DNA from: Climacteris rufus | Taxonomy: Eukaryota > Chordata > Aves > Passeriformes > Climacteridae | DNA length: 64,000 bases | Assembly (NCBI GenBank): GCA_013398175.1 | Contig: VZRZ01002434.1 | Location: 1,866,019-1,930,018 of the forward strand | Direction: 5' to 3' | In this document: positions 27,263 to 38,855 of the stretch, piece by piece | Position numbering within the stretch: the stretch's first letter is position 1 | Layout of the letters: each line of letters begins with the position of its first letter | Position numbers and translations under genes: made by a program | Notes under the pieces: generated by a model | What the model was told of the DNA's origin: nothing | Database searches by the model: none | Seen by the model: the letters and a program-made list of their open reading frames with translations, nothing else

Positions 27263-27617
27263 TTAATTGGCTAAACATGGAAAATAGCGTTTCCTTGCTG
27301 ACATGAGTTCAAGAAAAAGATGCCAAAATAGAGTTTAGCAGAGATTTTGGTATGGTAAAAACACAGGACACTAACTATGCAAAACACTTTGAATATGTGT
27401 GATATTTCTTAATACAGACAACCACCCAAAGCAAGATAAATCAATTTCCCTGCTGGCAATGTGTAATATCCTTTGTTTTATTCACCACTAAAAATGTTAT
27501 TAATGGCTGGGTATGTTCAGCATGCTTATGAAGAATGTATTTCACTCCCTCTGATGAACGATCTATCCATAGACAAAATAGCTTATTTCCACTGAGAAAT
27601 CTTGCTGTTTGGTAACA

Positions 27618-27659
27618 ACAAAAAAAAGAAAAAAGAGGGAGAAAAAAAGGGAAAAGAGG
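27618..27659 (+). repeat. Polypurine tract
   Basis: A run of AAAAAAAAG, AAAAAAGAGGGAG and GGGAAAAGAGG-type sequence without pyrimidines. Confidence 0.8.
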
Positions 27660-28339
27660 TCATTACTTGCAAACTCCAGCAGTCAGGAAGAGTTCACTTC
27701 CTTTGTATTGTACTTTCTTACTGCAGGCATTTCATTTCTGGGAGAAAAAAAAAATCACAAACATTCTCATGAATGAAAATTCTGCACACTACTCTGTATG
27801 AAGCTCCTCTCTTTCTTTCATCTGCCTCGTGATTAAAGCCTCATTTTACCAGTGAGAAGACTGAACAAAAATACCACACTGGACATAATTCACAACTGAA
27901 GTTACGGGGTCACAGTTCCACAGAGCACATCAGTGGCAGTATTTCTGCTATATGAACTCACAGCCTTGGCACTAGTTCAGCTAAATATTTAAGCACACAC
28001 AAAGCATAAGCACAGGCATTTTTTTTCCTCAACTTTTCGCTGATATTCTGTTGTTTTTAACCAGGAGTCTTGTTAACAGTTTGTCTCTGAGCAGTTGGGA
28101 AGCAAACAAGGGGGAATGGTGCTGCCTTCGGGTAACCTGCTTTCACAGAACAGGCGAGTAAACGATGTTTGGCAAGATCTGATGTGAGGGAAGTGTGTTA
28201 ACTCAAAACACAGAAAGCTCCTACTAAAAAAAAAAAATCCATATCAACATATTTTGCTGCCTTCAGAGAAAAAAAAAAAAAAAGAAAGAAAAAATAGGCA
28301 GACTGTCTGAACCACAGACTCCCTTCAGTCTCTGAAGCC

Positions 28340-28525
28340 CACAGACACACACTTTGTACAAATATATGATCTTATCCACAGACACACAGATACTCCCCCC
28401 CTTCCCCTCTTACACTGTTGCCATTCTTACTCACAAGGGTGGTATGTAGGCTGTACATAGTGAACACAGACACTATAGCCTATCTTGGCACACACAGCAG
28501 TCAGAGCTGGCACAGACACACAGGA
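28340..28525 (+). repeat. Cluster of ACAGACAC motifs
   Basis: ACAGACAC recurs near 28341, 28378, 28465 and 28512 at uneven spacing, in a CA-rich stretch. It may be a decayed minisatellite or simple-sequence drift. Confidence 0.6.
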
Positions 28526-29839
28526 GGATGTGCACATTACCCCTGAAGCCAAGAAGGGAATAACACAGTCAGAGGAAGCAAAAAACCACCATATTCTCCT
28601 ACATTAGTACTATTTGACACTTCCAATGGTACAACAAATAGAAGGAACTGAAGATTTCTCCAAACATCAGGAATATTTCAAGTCACTTGTGTTTTCTTGA
28701 TAAGCACCATTATACAGGCTGGAAAGCTGAGGAGCATGGAAGTCAGAGGAACTGCTTTCCCTCTCAGTTCAGGGAAGTCAATGGCAGGGCTGGCACAGAA
28801 GCTTGGACTCCTTCATTCATGCTCATCCTGCAAGGCAGCCTCCCATGACTCTGAATGCAGACCTGGAGCAGTGCAGAGCACAATGGTTACCCCAAAGTCA
28901 CAGGGCACACCCCAACAGGTGGCAAACACCATGGGCAGCTGCAGGAGGAGTGAGTAGGAGGCCATAGGAATTTTGCCAATGTCCTGGCCAGTTCCAGATC
29001 CACAAAGCTTCCTTTATTCTGTAGTTCCTCCCACTCTACACCAGCCTCTAGCATGGGCTGAATTGGAAGAGGAAACGCCTTTTAAAGGGTTGGGACATGC
29101 TCATGGGATCAGGGAGGGGAAGGAACACAGGGGAAGGAATATAGGGCTCAACTCTGCCCATCTCAACTGCTCAGCCTCCTGGCAATGCACAATTCCTGTA
29201 CTATGCCGTCTCCCCTCAGCCTGCACAGGAAGCACCAGCTTCTTTTTATTCATCTTTCTTCTCAGACATCCTTATGTAAGTCTTACATGGCAGAAGATGT
29301 GGCATTTTTGGTATCCAGGAAAAATGCATCAGACTATGAAAACACTGGGTGTTAGCAACAGCACCAAGACTTTTATAAAATGACATTTTCTCCGAACAAA
29401 TTAGGAACAATATCTTTTCTCTTGTTCAGTTGTATCCTGTGTTGCAATTTACAGATTGTAAAATACAGTCATACATCTGAGTATTTAAAATCCTTTATTG
29501 ATCCACTCTGGTTGATATCGGCTACTTCTTTATTTCTCCCCCTTTCCTGACAATGATTGTCCACATTGCAGCCTGAACCAAGGGTGGGAGAGGTAAAACT
29601 GCTAGCTCAGCATTCACTGCCATGGCAGGAACAGTGTGCTGGTAGCAATTAATGCATTGGAGGATCAGGAGCTGAGGTGGAACAGGGATAGTATTTTTCA
29701 AGGTGGACACAATTGCCTTGTGTAATCTGCACAATATTAAAAGGCAATTAATTTCAGTAGCTAACATTTATCTACAAGAAGTTACCCTGCAGAGGAAAGC
29801 CTTTTCCCTCTCCCATCCTTTCTAGGGATGCAACAGGAT

Positions 29840-30149
29840 TATGCAGCCAGGTGGGGGTGAGGCTCTGCTCCCAGGGAACAATGGACAGCATGAGAGGAAA
29901 AGGCCTCAATCTGTGCCAAAGGACATTTAGACTGCATATTGGGAAATGTTTCTTCACTGAAGGAGTGGTCAAACATTGCAACAGGCTACCTAGGGAAGTG
30001 ATAGAATCATCCTCCCTGTAAGATTTCAAAAAACACATAGATATGGCACTTTGGGACATAGTTTAGCAGTGAACATGGCCCCGTGGTTGGACTCAATAAT
30101 GTCAAAGGTCTTTTCCAACCTAAACAATTCCATGATTCTGTGATTCTAT
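29840..30149 (+). mobile_element. CR1 LINE, truncated 3' end
   Basis: CR1 landmarks are GCAGCCAGGTGGGGGTGAGG, CTGCTCCCAGGGAACAATGG, GGTTGGACTCAATAATGTCA and CTTTTCCAACCTAAACAATT, followed by the octamer-type tail CCATGATTCTGTGATTCTAT. It ends about 115 bases before LTR copy 2. Confidence 0.93.
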
Positions 30150-30262
30150 CCTATAGCACAATTCCCTTGTACAGTGGTGGTTCCACAGAGACTAAGATTA
30201 GTCCCCACCCCTGGTACAATATTGAGTCTACTTGAAAGGACTATGTCTGTTTGGGTGTGAGA

Positions 30263-30539
30263 CTGATGCTGACGGTGCAGAAAGAAGAGCCAGAGACAGC
30301 TGTGTTCAGGGTCAAAGGAAAAGGAAGGAAGGGGCACAAGACCCATCTTCTTTATTTTATATACCCTTTTGGAAATCACTATTCATTGGAGGAAATCAGT
30401 TCTTCCTCCTTCAACTACAGTGGTCAAAGGGAATGTCCATCAAAGGTCTGTGTCCATGAGAAAGGAATGTATATGATAAGATAGAGTTAGAATAACATGG
30501 CCATGTTTACAGAAATATAACCTTGAAAACTAGCTACCA
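30263..30539 (-). mobile_element. Solo-LTR-like element, copy 2 of the same family
   Basis: Read on the minus strand it begins TGGTAGCTAGTTTTC and carries TGTAAACATGGCCATG, TCCTCCAATGAATAGTGATT and AATAAA (plus-strand TTTATT, 30351-30356), matching copy 1 throughout. No matching target-site duplication was found at the guessed ends. It lies just downstream of a CR1 3' end. No retroviral coding sequence is nearby. Confidence 0.72.
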
Positions 30540-33500
30540 GGGGATAGCAATTTTCAGCAGCAAAGAGCAAGGCAACATGAGACAAACCATAAACTGAGTA
30601 TTGAGGCACCAGTTCTCTTAAGTAAAAAGAAATTCACTGCTGAAGCCACTTTATATTGCTGGGTTTCTACAGTACTTTAAAACTAAAACTGAGTAAGCCA
30701 GATATCATCTAAAGCTCCAAATATGATAAACAAACAGTACATGATTGCCGAACTGTATGAGTGGTTAGTTTATTAAAGTTAACAAGTCCACAACATGTAA
30801 AGTTAAGCACATTTCTATGTCTCTGCAGAACCAGCACTAAGCTGCTGTATTTCAGTCAAAGCTGAGGGGTCATTGTGGATCACAACAGAGGTACTGAGAT
30901 CCAAGAACAATAAAGAGACATCCTGATACTTGGGCATTCTCACTGAATCCAGTGCTCAGATGCCATCAGATGCAGATTTAGCCCAGAAGAACCCTGCCAC
31001 AGGAATGGGACCCACACACAAGAATGTCTATTAAGTTGATGTTGGTTTTAATCTGTTCAGGGATGGAAACCTATAATGTCACAGAGAGACCCCATGTCCC
31101 TTGGAGGAACAGACGGTAAATTCCACATTACAAGAGGTCTGCTTGGAGGCTCGAGGTCAAAAGAGCCCCTAAAAGGATTTTGAAATTTTCTCGTAAATGC
31201 TGAATGTTTAAGTTATGATTAAGTCATGTTTACCCGTTAATTGTGCAGTAAATAAACCTGTGGCTTTAACCTTGCAGTCACAGTGAGGCAGCGTGTTAAT
31301 GAGGGCTGAGAGACTGCGAGCCTGCCCAAGCCATGCTGTATGGGGGGCTGAGAGGTACAATTGGGTTATCAGTTGTGCTGACATGTGCTGAGCGCCGTGT
31401 GGTCACACTGCATACCCAGCAGATCCAGAGCAAGCCCTCCCGCTTATGAAAGGGCTGCTGTCTGAAATATTTGGCTCTCAGTCAAAGTCTCTGAGTCTGA
31501 AGATCAAGGGTTGGTTGGGTTGGTTGGTTGTGTATTTTTTTCTCTCTCTCTCATTTCCATGAGTTTTTATAGATCCACTTTCCCATTTACAGGGGGGTTG
31601 CAGAGGGAGGAACAGGCTGACTCATATTAACAACAGAGCATGGGGCTGTGGGGAGGGGGAAAAGAAAGGGTGTAAAGATTTGACTTGCAGCTCTGCATCT
31701 ATTTACTCTTTTCCCACTATTTCTAACCTCAGCCATTTAACAATACTTGGAACTTAGTCCTAAGATGGGACTTAAAACTTTCCCACGGGTTGAACCTCCT
31801 TGGATTCAAAAATCTGCACATGAGCCATGGCTAAACATTTACCAAAGCTGTCTACTTGCAAGCTCCCAAGATGTTCCTAGGGCACTAAATGGAGATGCAG
31901 AATAAGAGATGGAAGTGACAGATAATTAGGAAATGTGAGGAGGAGAAGGTGATGAAAAAAGCAGTTGGTTGTTCACACAAACACTCTTGCAAAAAATGCT
32001 TCCTAGACAGAAACCAGAAATCTCAATATTCTCATGTGAACTCTGTCACGTGCATCTACATCCCAAATTTATACCACTCATGCCAGTACCTTTTCTTTGC
32101 AACTCTATTCCTTCTTCACAGGACATTTCTTCTGAACTTGTCAGGATACTAACACATAAAAATGTGATGATCTGTTACAGTAGTAAGTCAGTCCTGATTC
32201 ACCAATCCAACCCACAAACAAATTGCACAATCAAAACCCAAGGAAATTCTGAAAGAAAAAGGAAGACATGTCAATGCCTGAGAAATTATTATCTGGTGGG
32301 GAGAAGTGGATGGATCTTGAAACAATTCAGTATTTTGTTGCTTGGGGTTTTTTTTCTGGTAGTGTAGAATTTTCTTAAAAGAAACCACAGGACTTGAGAT
32401 ATTACAGTCCTGCAAACACAGCTGCAAGCTACAACCCAGGAAACACAGATCTAGTTCTCACTTCTGATTCATTACATCACTTTCTGCCTGTTGACCCCCC
32501 ATTTTTGTCTGCCAGCAATATTTGTTGTAATAACAATCAATATTTTATTGCAAGCTTGTTGAAGCACAAATTATCTCTTGCAGAATAAGCACAATGAAGA
32601 CATTAAATCCAACTATAGCAGGGGGCTATTTTTCCACAAACAAAACACATGTTCTCTGTCAGAAAACACAACTCATCCAATGTTGATTCTCTACTTACAT
32701 GAAAATAATAGATTTGCTTTCCCATTCCTCCAAAAACAAATTATCATGGTAGGCTCACTATTTGCAGAGTAATTAAAGAGATTCTATCCAGATGATGCTC
32801 GAACATTAACAACAACAAAAAGTGGATGTCACTTGCTCCAGTGTGAAAACCATCATGTTCTTTAGAAAGAGCTTCCACCCAAGACGATTTTCCAGAAATC
32901 TGTTCAATTCACACAAAAATGCTTGCTTTGCCATACAGGTGAGAACATCCACAGGTATGTGACAATATCAGCAACACCAGAAAAGCACATATTTCCAGTT
33001 CATTCAAAGCCCCCACTGGGAGGTTAAACACCTTGTCTGGTCAAACAGCAGGTTATTGGCACAGACTGAACTAGAATAGAAAATTCTGAGACCCTCTCTT
33101 TGTCCTTAATCCACTCAGTTTCATTGGCCCAGAAATTCCAAACTGTACGCAAAGCAATTACTTTTATGTTTTTCTCTTTTTAATCAGACATAATAGGGGC
33201 ATTTTGGTCTCTTTCAAGACAAAGCTTGAAATAAAGAACAATCTATCTTGTTATTGTTAGTCTGTCAAGGATATAATTTTTGGAAGACAAATTCCATGGA
33301 TTATTTTGACAGTGCAAATTACTGTAGGATCCATGCAAAGAATGAAAATCAATTTCTCATTCCCCAAGGGCGTCTCCACACATGGGCATATTAAATTAAA
33401 AGGCTTGAAGCAAAAGGTCCCTTTTACTTCATCTTGGTACATTTCTTATTGCTTGAAAGAGATATTTTGAAATACCTCACGCTTACATGCAGTTATGCAT

Positions 33501-36500
33501 GGGGGCTTGCAGACACAATTTTAATTGGTCCCCAGGACCTTGCTTTGAAGTGATGACTCACAAAGAGTATTTTGTCAAGCCAACTGTGCCATAAAAGTAT
33601 TAAGTGTGGCTTAAAACAGTAAAGGTTTTATTATCCTGTTAACTTCCTGTCATGAAGCATTGCATTAAATTGTACTTTTAAGGGATTAATGACCTATTTG
33701 CTTCACTCCTTGATGCATTTGTGGTTATAAAAGCTATTAAAAGCCATGTTATCAACAACAGTGTTAATGAAGATATTGGAAAATCAGTCAAGCACAAATA
33801 TATTCTAATCCATAGTATTAATCATTTGCTTTGCCCTAGGAGAATTTTTTTAGTGTTCCCTGGTGACCTTGCAGCATTGTGGCCATTTTGTGGGCACAGC
33901 CAGAAGAGTTAAATGTTTGAGAAAGAAACACAGGGAAGAAAAATCTGCACCTATGTTACATTAGGCTAACACCCTCTCACTCTGGAGGGACCATCCATAC
34001 GCATGGAAAATGTCCACATCAACACAGACAACAAATAGCACAACGTGTCATTGCCACAGCTGAAAACAAACACAAAACTATGGGAAACAGTCACGATTTC
34101 TGGGGTTGTCATTTTGAACAGACACACTACAAGACTGGAAATTAATCCAATTTATTCCGTAAGAGACAGGTCTGCAAAATAAGCTTTGTGAAACAATGAT
34201 GAATTCTTGAAGTTCTTGTTTATAAATAGAACCGAGTAGATTGATTTCTTTGCTTTTTTGGCAAGTAGCTTATCCACAGAACTATGTTGTTCTGGGAAGC
34301 TGAAACCATTCATGAAGTTCTTCTGAATTTCACAATCACTTTTGGCTAAAAAAGATTAAAATGTAGGAAAGCTGAAAAGCGCTGCACTGACGCTAGTTGA
34401 AACATTTCAAAGTAATATTTTTCACTTTTAAAAAAAGCAGAATTTGACAAAAAGATGTTAAAAGAAAACATTTCAAGCAGACCTGAAACAGGATCACGTT
34501 TTCAGTATCACAACTAACCCAACCCCCCACTGTTTGTGTAGTCTAACACATACCTTGTTTTTTTTAGCTATCAGAGTGCCAACGAGGAGCAAAACAGCAG
34601 CAGACAGCTCCATACTGGTATTCTGATTACCACCTCAGTGGTTTTCACACCCAGCTGCCACCACCCTCAGTAAAAAGGACAGTAGGACACTGGCCCAGTA
34701 CACTTGTAAATCAGTACACTGGTGAGACATCACTGGTAACCCATGTTCAACATTCCCAGATGCTGCACAGCAGAGGAAAAGGGGGTTAAGGTAAAAACAA
34801 GTGAAGGAGAAACCAAAGAAACTGTCCCAAAGTCCTGTCTTTCCATGTACAGTGATACAGGAGGTCTCTCAGTCATGGTCACCCTCCTTTTGTGGTGACT
34901 TTCACCTCTCCACCCTCAAGGGGGACAGGGTCTGTCACAAATGGGGGCTCCAAGGCTCAGCAATTTTCTTAGCCCCACACAGCCACTCACAGAGAGAACC
35001 CAGCTCAGCCAATTCCCAGCCTGGTCCCTCATCAATGGATCTATTATCTACACAATGCAGTTTTTAACATCTTATATGAAAGACCCATACACATTAAGAC
35101 GCATGGCACTCAATTTATTTACCTCAGAAAGGTGAAGAGATTCAAAAATTCTGACTAGTGAGTAATTTGTGCCAAAGTAAGGAAATAAATGTGAGCTTTT
35201 CTTCCTTCTAGGTTATCTTGTTATTTTTACTGACTGCATGCAGTTACTGATGGAAGAAAATCTGAATGTGACTGCAAATGACTGAAAAGCATATGAAGAC
35301 GCTGCTCTGCCTAGCTGAATTGTGAAAAGAGCCATCTTTAACACAAAGTGCATATTTAGCAAGTCATTGCTTATGCACTGCAAATTAGGTGAGTTCGTTC
35401 TTTAGGGCACCGTTTCATTGTAAAAACACCAGAATTGCAGAGCAACTGATAATGAGGGGTTTTTTTACTCTACCACTAATGGGCATAGGCTACTTAAGAA
35501 TGACTGCGCAGGCTCAAAACTTTAGTATTCCATTAGCACCACAAAAGAGGAGTGAGGAGCATTTTCAAAACTATTTCCAAGGTTAACGTTTTCAGGGTGG
35601 TGCAATTTACTACCAGCTGTATGTGGTTTAAGAATGAGTTGATACCCAAGCGGTATTAGAAGAACAGACATGTCATCTGAACTGGTTACCTGCTTTTTGT
35701 ACTTCCCTTTTATGTCTCTGCTTTTTCGTGTCTTTTGGTTGCTTCTTTATTCCTATCTCTCTCTTTTTGTCTGATTCCCGTGGTAGTCAAAGACCGTTGC
35801 TCATCCATTTCTCCTTCCTTTCTGAATGGCTGTTGTGGCCTCTTACTGCCTGTTTCAGAACACGGAAGGAATCTGTCACTTATTCAGAGCAAGAATTTAG
35901 GATTTGCAGGTTTTCCATCATGCAGTTTAATCCCGGGGAAGCACTGAGTGCCAGAGAGGAGCAGCCTTCAGGGGCCAGGACAGTGAACAGCCCGTTAAAC
36001 CCTGATTTCCAAAGCCTGGATTCAGATCCTCCATCAAGTAATACCAAGTGTTATTGATGCAAGTGTTGATACAGGTTGACAGCAATTTGCCAGAAGTTTT
36101 GGCTCTGCATAATTTGAGTTGACTGTGCACAACTCTGAAAACTATTGGAAACAGAAATCTATATATACATTACAGGTTTAAAACAAATCCAGCAGTTTAT
36201 GAGGGAATGCTCTGCATTAAAGGAGCTTTCAGAGATGTTGAAGAAAGGTTTTTGTCTCAGATTTCTAGGAATAAGCTAGGGATTTTTTTATGCAAATCAT
36301 TTTTTCTACATTTTGTATGTTGTATACCTAAAAATCCCAAATGATTATGAACTTCTAAAGCTTCCAGTCAAGACAGAGATGGAGAGAAAGGCAAGAAATA
36401 CATGCCCACAGCCATGCACACTCTTTGGGAAATGCGTATATAGGATAAGCAACAGCACTAAAAAATCCATACCATACCAGATCAGCTCATTTGATGTCAA

Positions 36501-36864
36501 TGGAAGTAAAGCACATCAAGATTTATTATTAAAAGCACTCAGGGAGCAAATGCTTGTATCTGATATTGTATTTCTCAATTACTCTGATATATCTGATATT
36601 CACATCAATGAAATAATTCTACATACAGGGGGAATAGAAGTAAATATAGACTAGTATCATGGTGGCTGTTGATTCTGATTGACAGCTGTGAAGTATGGCC
36701 ACATATGGTTGTTAAAGTTTAAAAGGATTTTAAAATTAGAAGTAGTGTTTCTGAGCCTAGTGCTGAAAAACTCTGACATTTGCAGTGCTGGGAGCAGGCT
36801 GTGAGAGAGATTTCTTTCCTGGTTTCCCACCCAGAAGAATATATTTACTGTTCAAACATTTTGA
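30540..36864. other. Gene-free intergenic stretch
   Basis: Six kilobases without recognised repeats, the least repeat-affected part of the desert. It includes the candidate regulatory segment at 31140-31300. The 113-codon frame at 36313-36654 has normal-looking composition but no domain I recognise. Confidence 0.55.
31140..31300. promoter_or_regulatory. Candidate conserved non-coding element
   Basis: The stretch holds closely spaced forkhead-like sites (GTTTAC at 31228-31233, GTAAATAAAC at 31248-31257) and homeobox-like TTAATTG (about 31237-31243) in clean, non-repetitive sequence. That resembles developmental enhancers. No conservation data are available, so this is a guess from motif density. 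Confidence 0.2.
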
Positions 36865-36937
36865 GGCAGGCACCCATGGAAATCAACGGGAACTCTGCCA
36901 TTGGTTTTAAGGGGAGCAGAATCTGTCCCTATGTGTA
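36865..36937 (+). repeat. Possible ancient sauropsid repeat remnant
   Basis: CCCATGGAAATCAACGGGAA followed by CTCTGCCATTGGTTTTAAGG and GGAGCAGAATCTG resembles a motif I remember as widely repeated in turtle and bird genomes, in which CAATGGGA and its reverse complement alternate. The match is short and the family is uncertain. Confidence 0.3.
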
Positions 36938-38163
36938 AATATACAGCAATATTTTTTTTCCTCTGGCTGTTAAAAACCACCATCACAACTGGATGGATCC
37001 TGGTTCCAAACACTCAGACATGGGGCCTCTTTACCACAGGAGTCTCCAACGATGTCCATCCTTAACACCACACCAGCTGCCAGCTGAAGGCTCTGAAATG
37101 CTGATTTTAATCAAAATCTTTCCTTTCAAATCTAGCTTAGAGTTTACTCATAGCGCAAAAGTGCTTCTCAGCACTGGAATTTTCAGGATGCGATGCTGAG
37201 CCAAATACTGCAGGCACAGCTTGCTCATAAGACAGCAATCATGTGGCCCACCTTGGAGGCTGTAATAGGGCTACTGTACTCAGCCTCCCACCCTTGGTGA
37301 AGCCCACTAATAACATCTGTTTTATAGCATTCACTCCTGCAACCTGCTAGTTCCTTGGCTCTCCTGCTGTCACAGAGAGGATGTGCTTTACTATGCTGCA
37401 GGTCTGGTGGAAAGTTGTCAGACTTCAAGCCAAATGTAAAAGCAGCCAGTGCTGAATAAATGACTTGAAATACTTTCTCCAGGGACCCCTTCCAGGTCCC
37501 AGATAGGCAGATTTGGCCAGTGTTTGTAGACAGTCTTGCTCAGAGGCAAATTAAAAATCAAAATACAGACACCGTTTGAAAAACATCGAAAGCTAGACTC
37601 AAACATCCACCATGTATTAAGACATTCTTATATAAAAATAACCACAAGGTTGCAAATTCATACTTTCCTACTTGGTGAGACCAACTGCAACCAGGAATAA
37701 ACCTGGAAACGTGTGGGGCAGACTGCGGTACTGCCTTCAGAGAAAGCATAAAACTGGAGGTGGAAAGCTGGAGTGAGAAAAACAGGACACTGTGAACTGG
37801 GCAATTGAATCGAGCAGTGGGTGGCACATGGAGTAGGACCCTCACCTGTAGCAGAGCTGCCCCACTCAAGGCACTGGGAGCAAAGCAGGACACTCCCTCA
37901 GGAAATACTGAAGGTGTAACTGGGTACCTCAATACCTGACTCACAGCTCATCACTCCTCACCCCTCACCCTGGCTCTGCTGGGGCTGAAGACCCCACTGC
38001 ACTTTGGGAATCTGATATCAGCCCCATGACAGCAGCAACACATCCTGCTTGTGCAGTGTGGGGGTGAGACACAGCAGGGAAGGTTTGCCAGCAGACTGGC
38101 AGGATCCTGAGATGTGGGGCAGGAGCAGATGCAAGGTATGGCAAAGATCTCCAAATGTGTGGT
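36938..38163. other. Gene-free intergenic stretch
   Basis: No supported feature. The 128-codon minus-strand frame at 37558-37944 shows no known motif. Confidence 0.55.
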
Positions 38164-38520
38164 TACCACAGAATCCCAGAATGGTTTGAGCTGGAAGGGA
38201 CCATTAAAGATCATCCAGTTCCAATCCTTCTGCCATGGGCAGGGACACCTTCCACTATCCCAGGTTGTTCAGAGCTCCATCCAGCCTGGCCTTGGACATT
38301 TCCAGGGATGGGGCAGCCACAGCTTGTCTGGGAAACCTGTGCCAGTGCCTCACCACCCTCACAATAAAGAATTTCTTCCCAATATCTGATCTAAACCGCT
38401 AAATCTCTTTCAGTTCAAAGGAATTCTCCATTGTCCTGTCACTACATGTCCTTACAAAAAGTTCCTCTCCAGCTTTCTTGTAGGCTCCCGTTGGGTACTG
38501 AATGGGGAGCCATGAGCAAA
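38164..38520 (-). mobile_element. CR1 LINE, truncated 3' end, abutting an LTR
   Basis: The plus strand shows the reversed CR1 3' end: CACAGAATCCCAGAATGGTT, GAGCTGGAAGGGACCATTAA, CCATGGGCAGGGACACCTTC, CATCCAGCCTGGCCTTGGAC and CTCTCCAGCTTTCTTGTAGG. The CR1-like sequence continues to about 38520, where LTR copy 3 begins. CR1 sequence does not resume after the LTR, so it is not a clean nested insertion. Confidence 0.92.
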
Positions 38521-38521
38521 T

Positions 38522-38855
38522 GCTATTACCGCGATGCCCCGTTATTACGGCTTATCCCGGTAATCAGTCGAAGACGCAGAAATAATTAGAGCTGGACTTC
38601 AGGCTGTGTTCAGAGCAAGGGTGGAAAAGGGGGGAAACCCCTTTCGTTTAATTCTTATATACACTTTTAGAAATCACAGATCATTGGAGAAAGTTAACAC
38701 TTCCGTCTCTAACTATATTGGTTACAAGAAGTGTCCGTCAAAGGGATCTGTGTCCATGGGAAAGGAATGTAAAAAGATAATTTTTACAACAACATAGCTA
38801 TGTTTACAGAAATCGTCCTTGAGACTGTCTAACAGAGAAAACTAGCTATTTTACA
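38522..38855 (-). mobile_element. Solo-LTR-like element, copy 3 with a different 3' part
   Basis: The minus strand starts TGTAAAATAGCTAGTTTTC and shares ATTTCTGTAAACATAGCTATG and the CCTTTCCCATGGACACAGA region with copies 1 and 2. The AATAAA region has decayed. Its distal part is distinct and CpG-bearing, with CTGCGTCTTCGACTGATTAC and GGGCATCGCGGTAATAGCA. That part is absent from copies 1 and 2, so this copy may represent another subfamily. It abuts a CR1 on its left. Confidence 0.68.

Larger units (their letters stand above)
24746..29839. other. Gene-free intergenic stretch
   Basis: It contains the AT-rich tract at 27194, the polypurine tract at 27618, A-runs near 28230 and 28270, and the ACAGACAC cluster. 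The 136-codon frame at 28973-29383 matches nothing known to me. Confidence 0.6.

Noticed and set aside
36313..36654. 113-codon plus-strand frame with normal-looking composition
   Set aside because: No recognisable domain, no flanking exon signals that I could join it to, and AT-rich surroundings.
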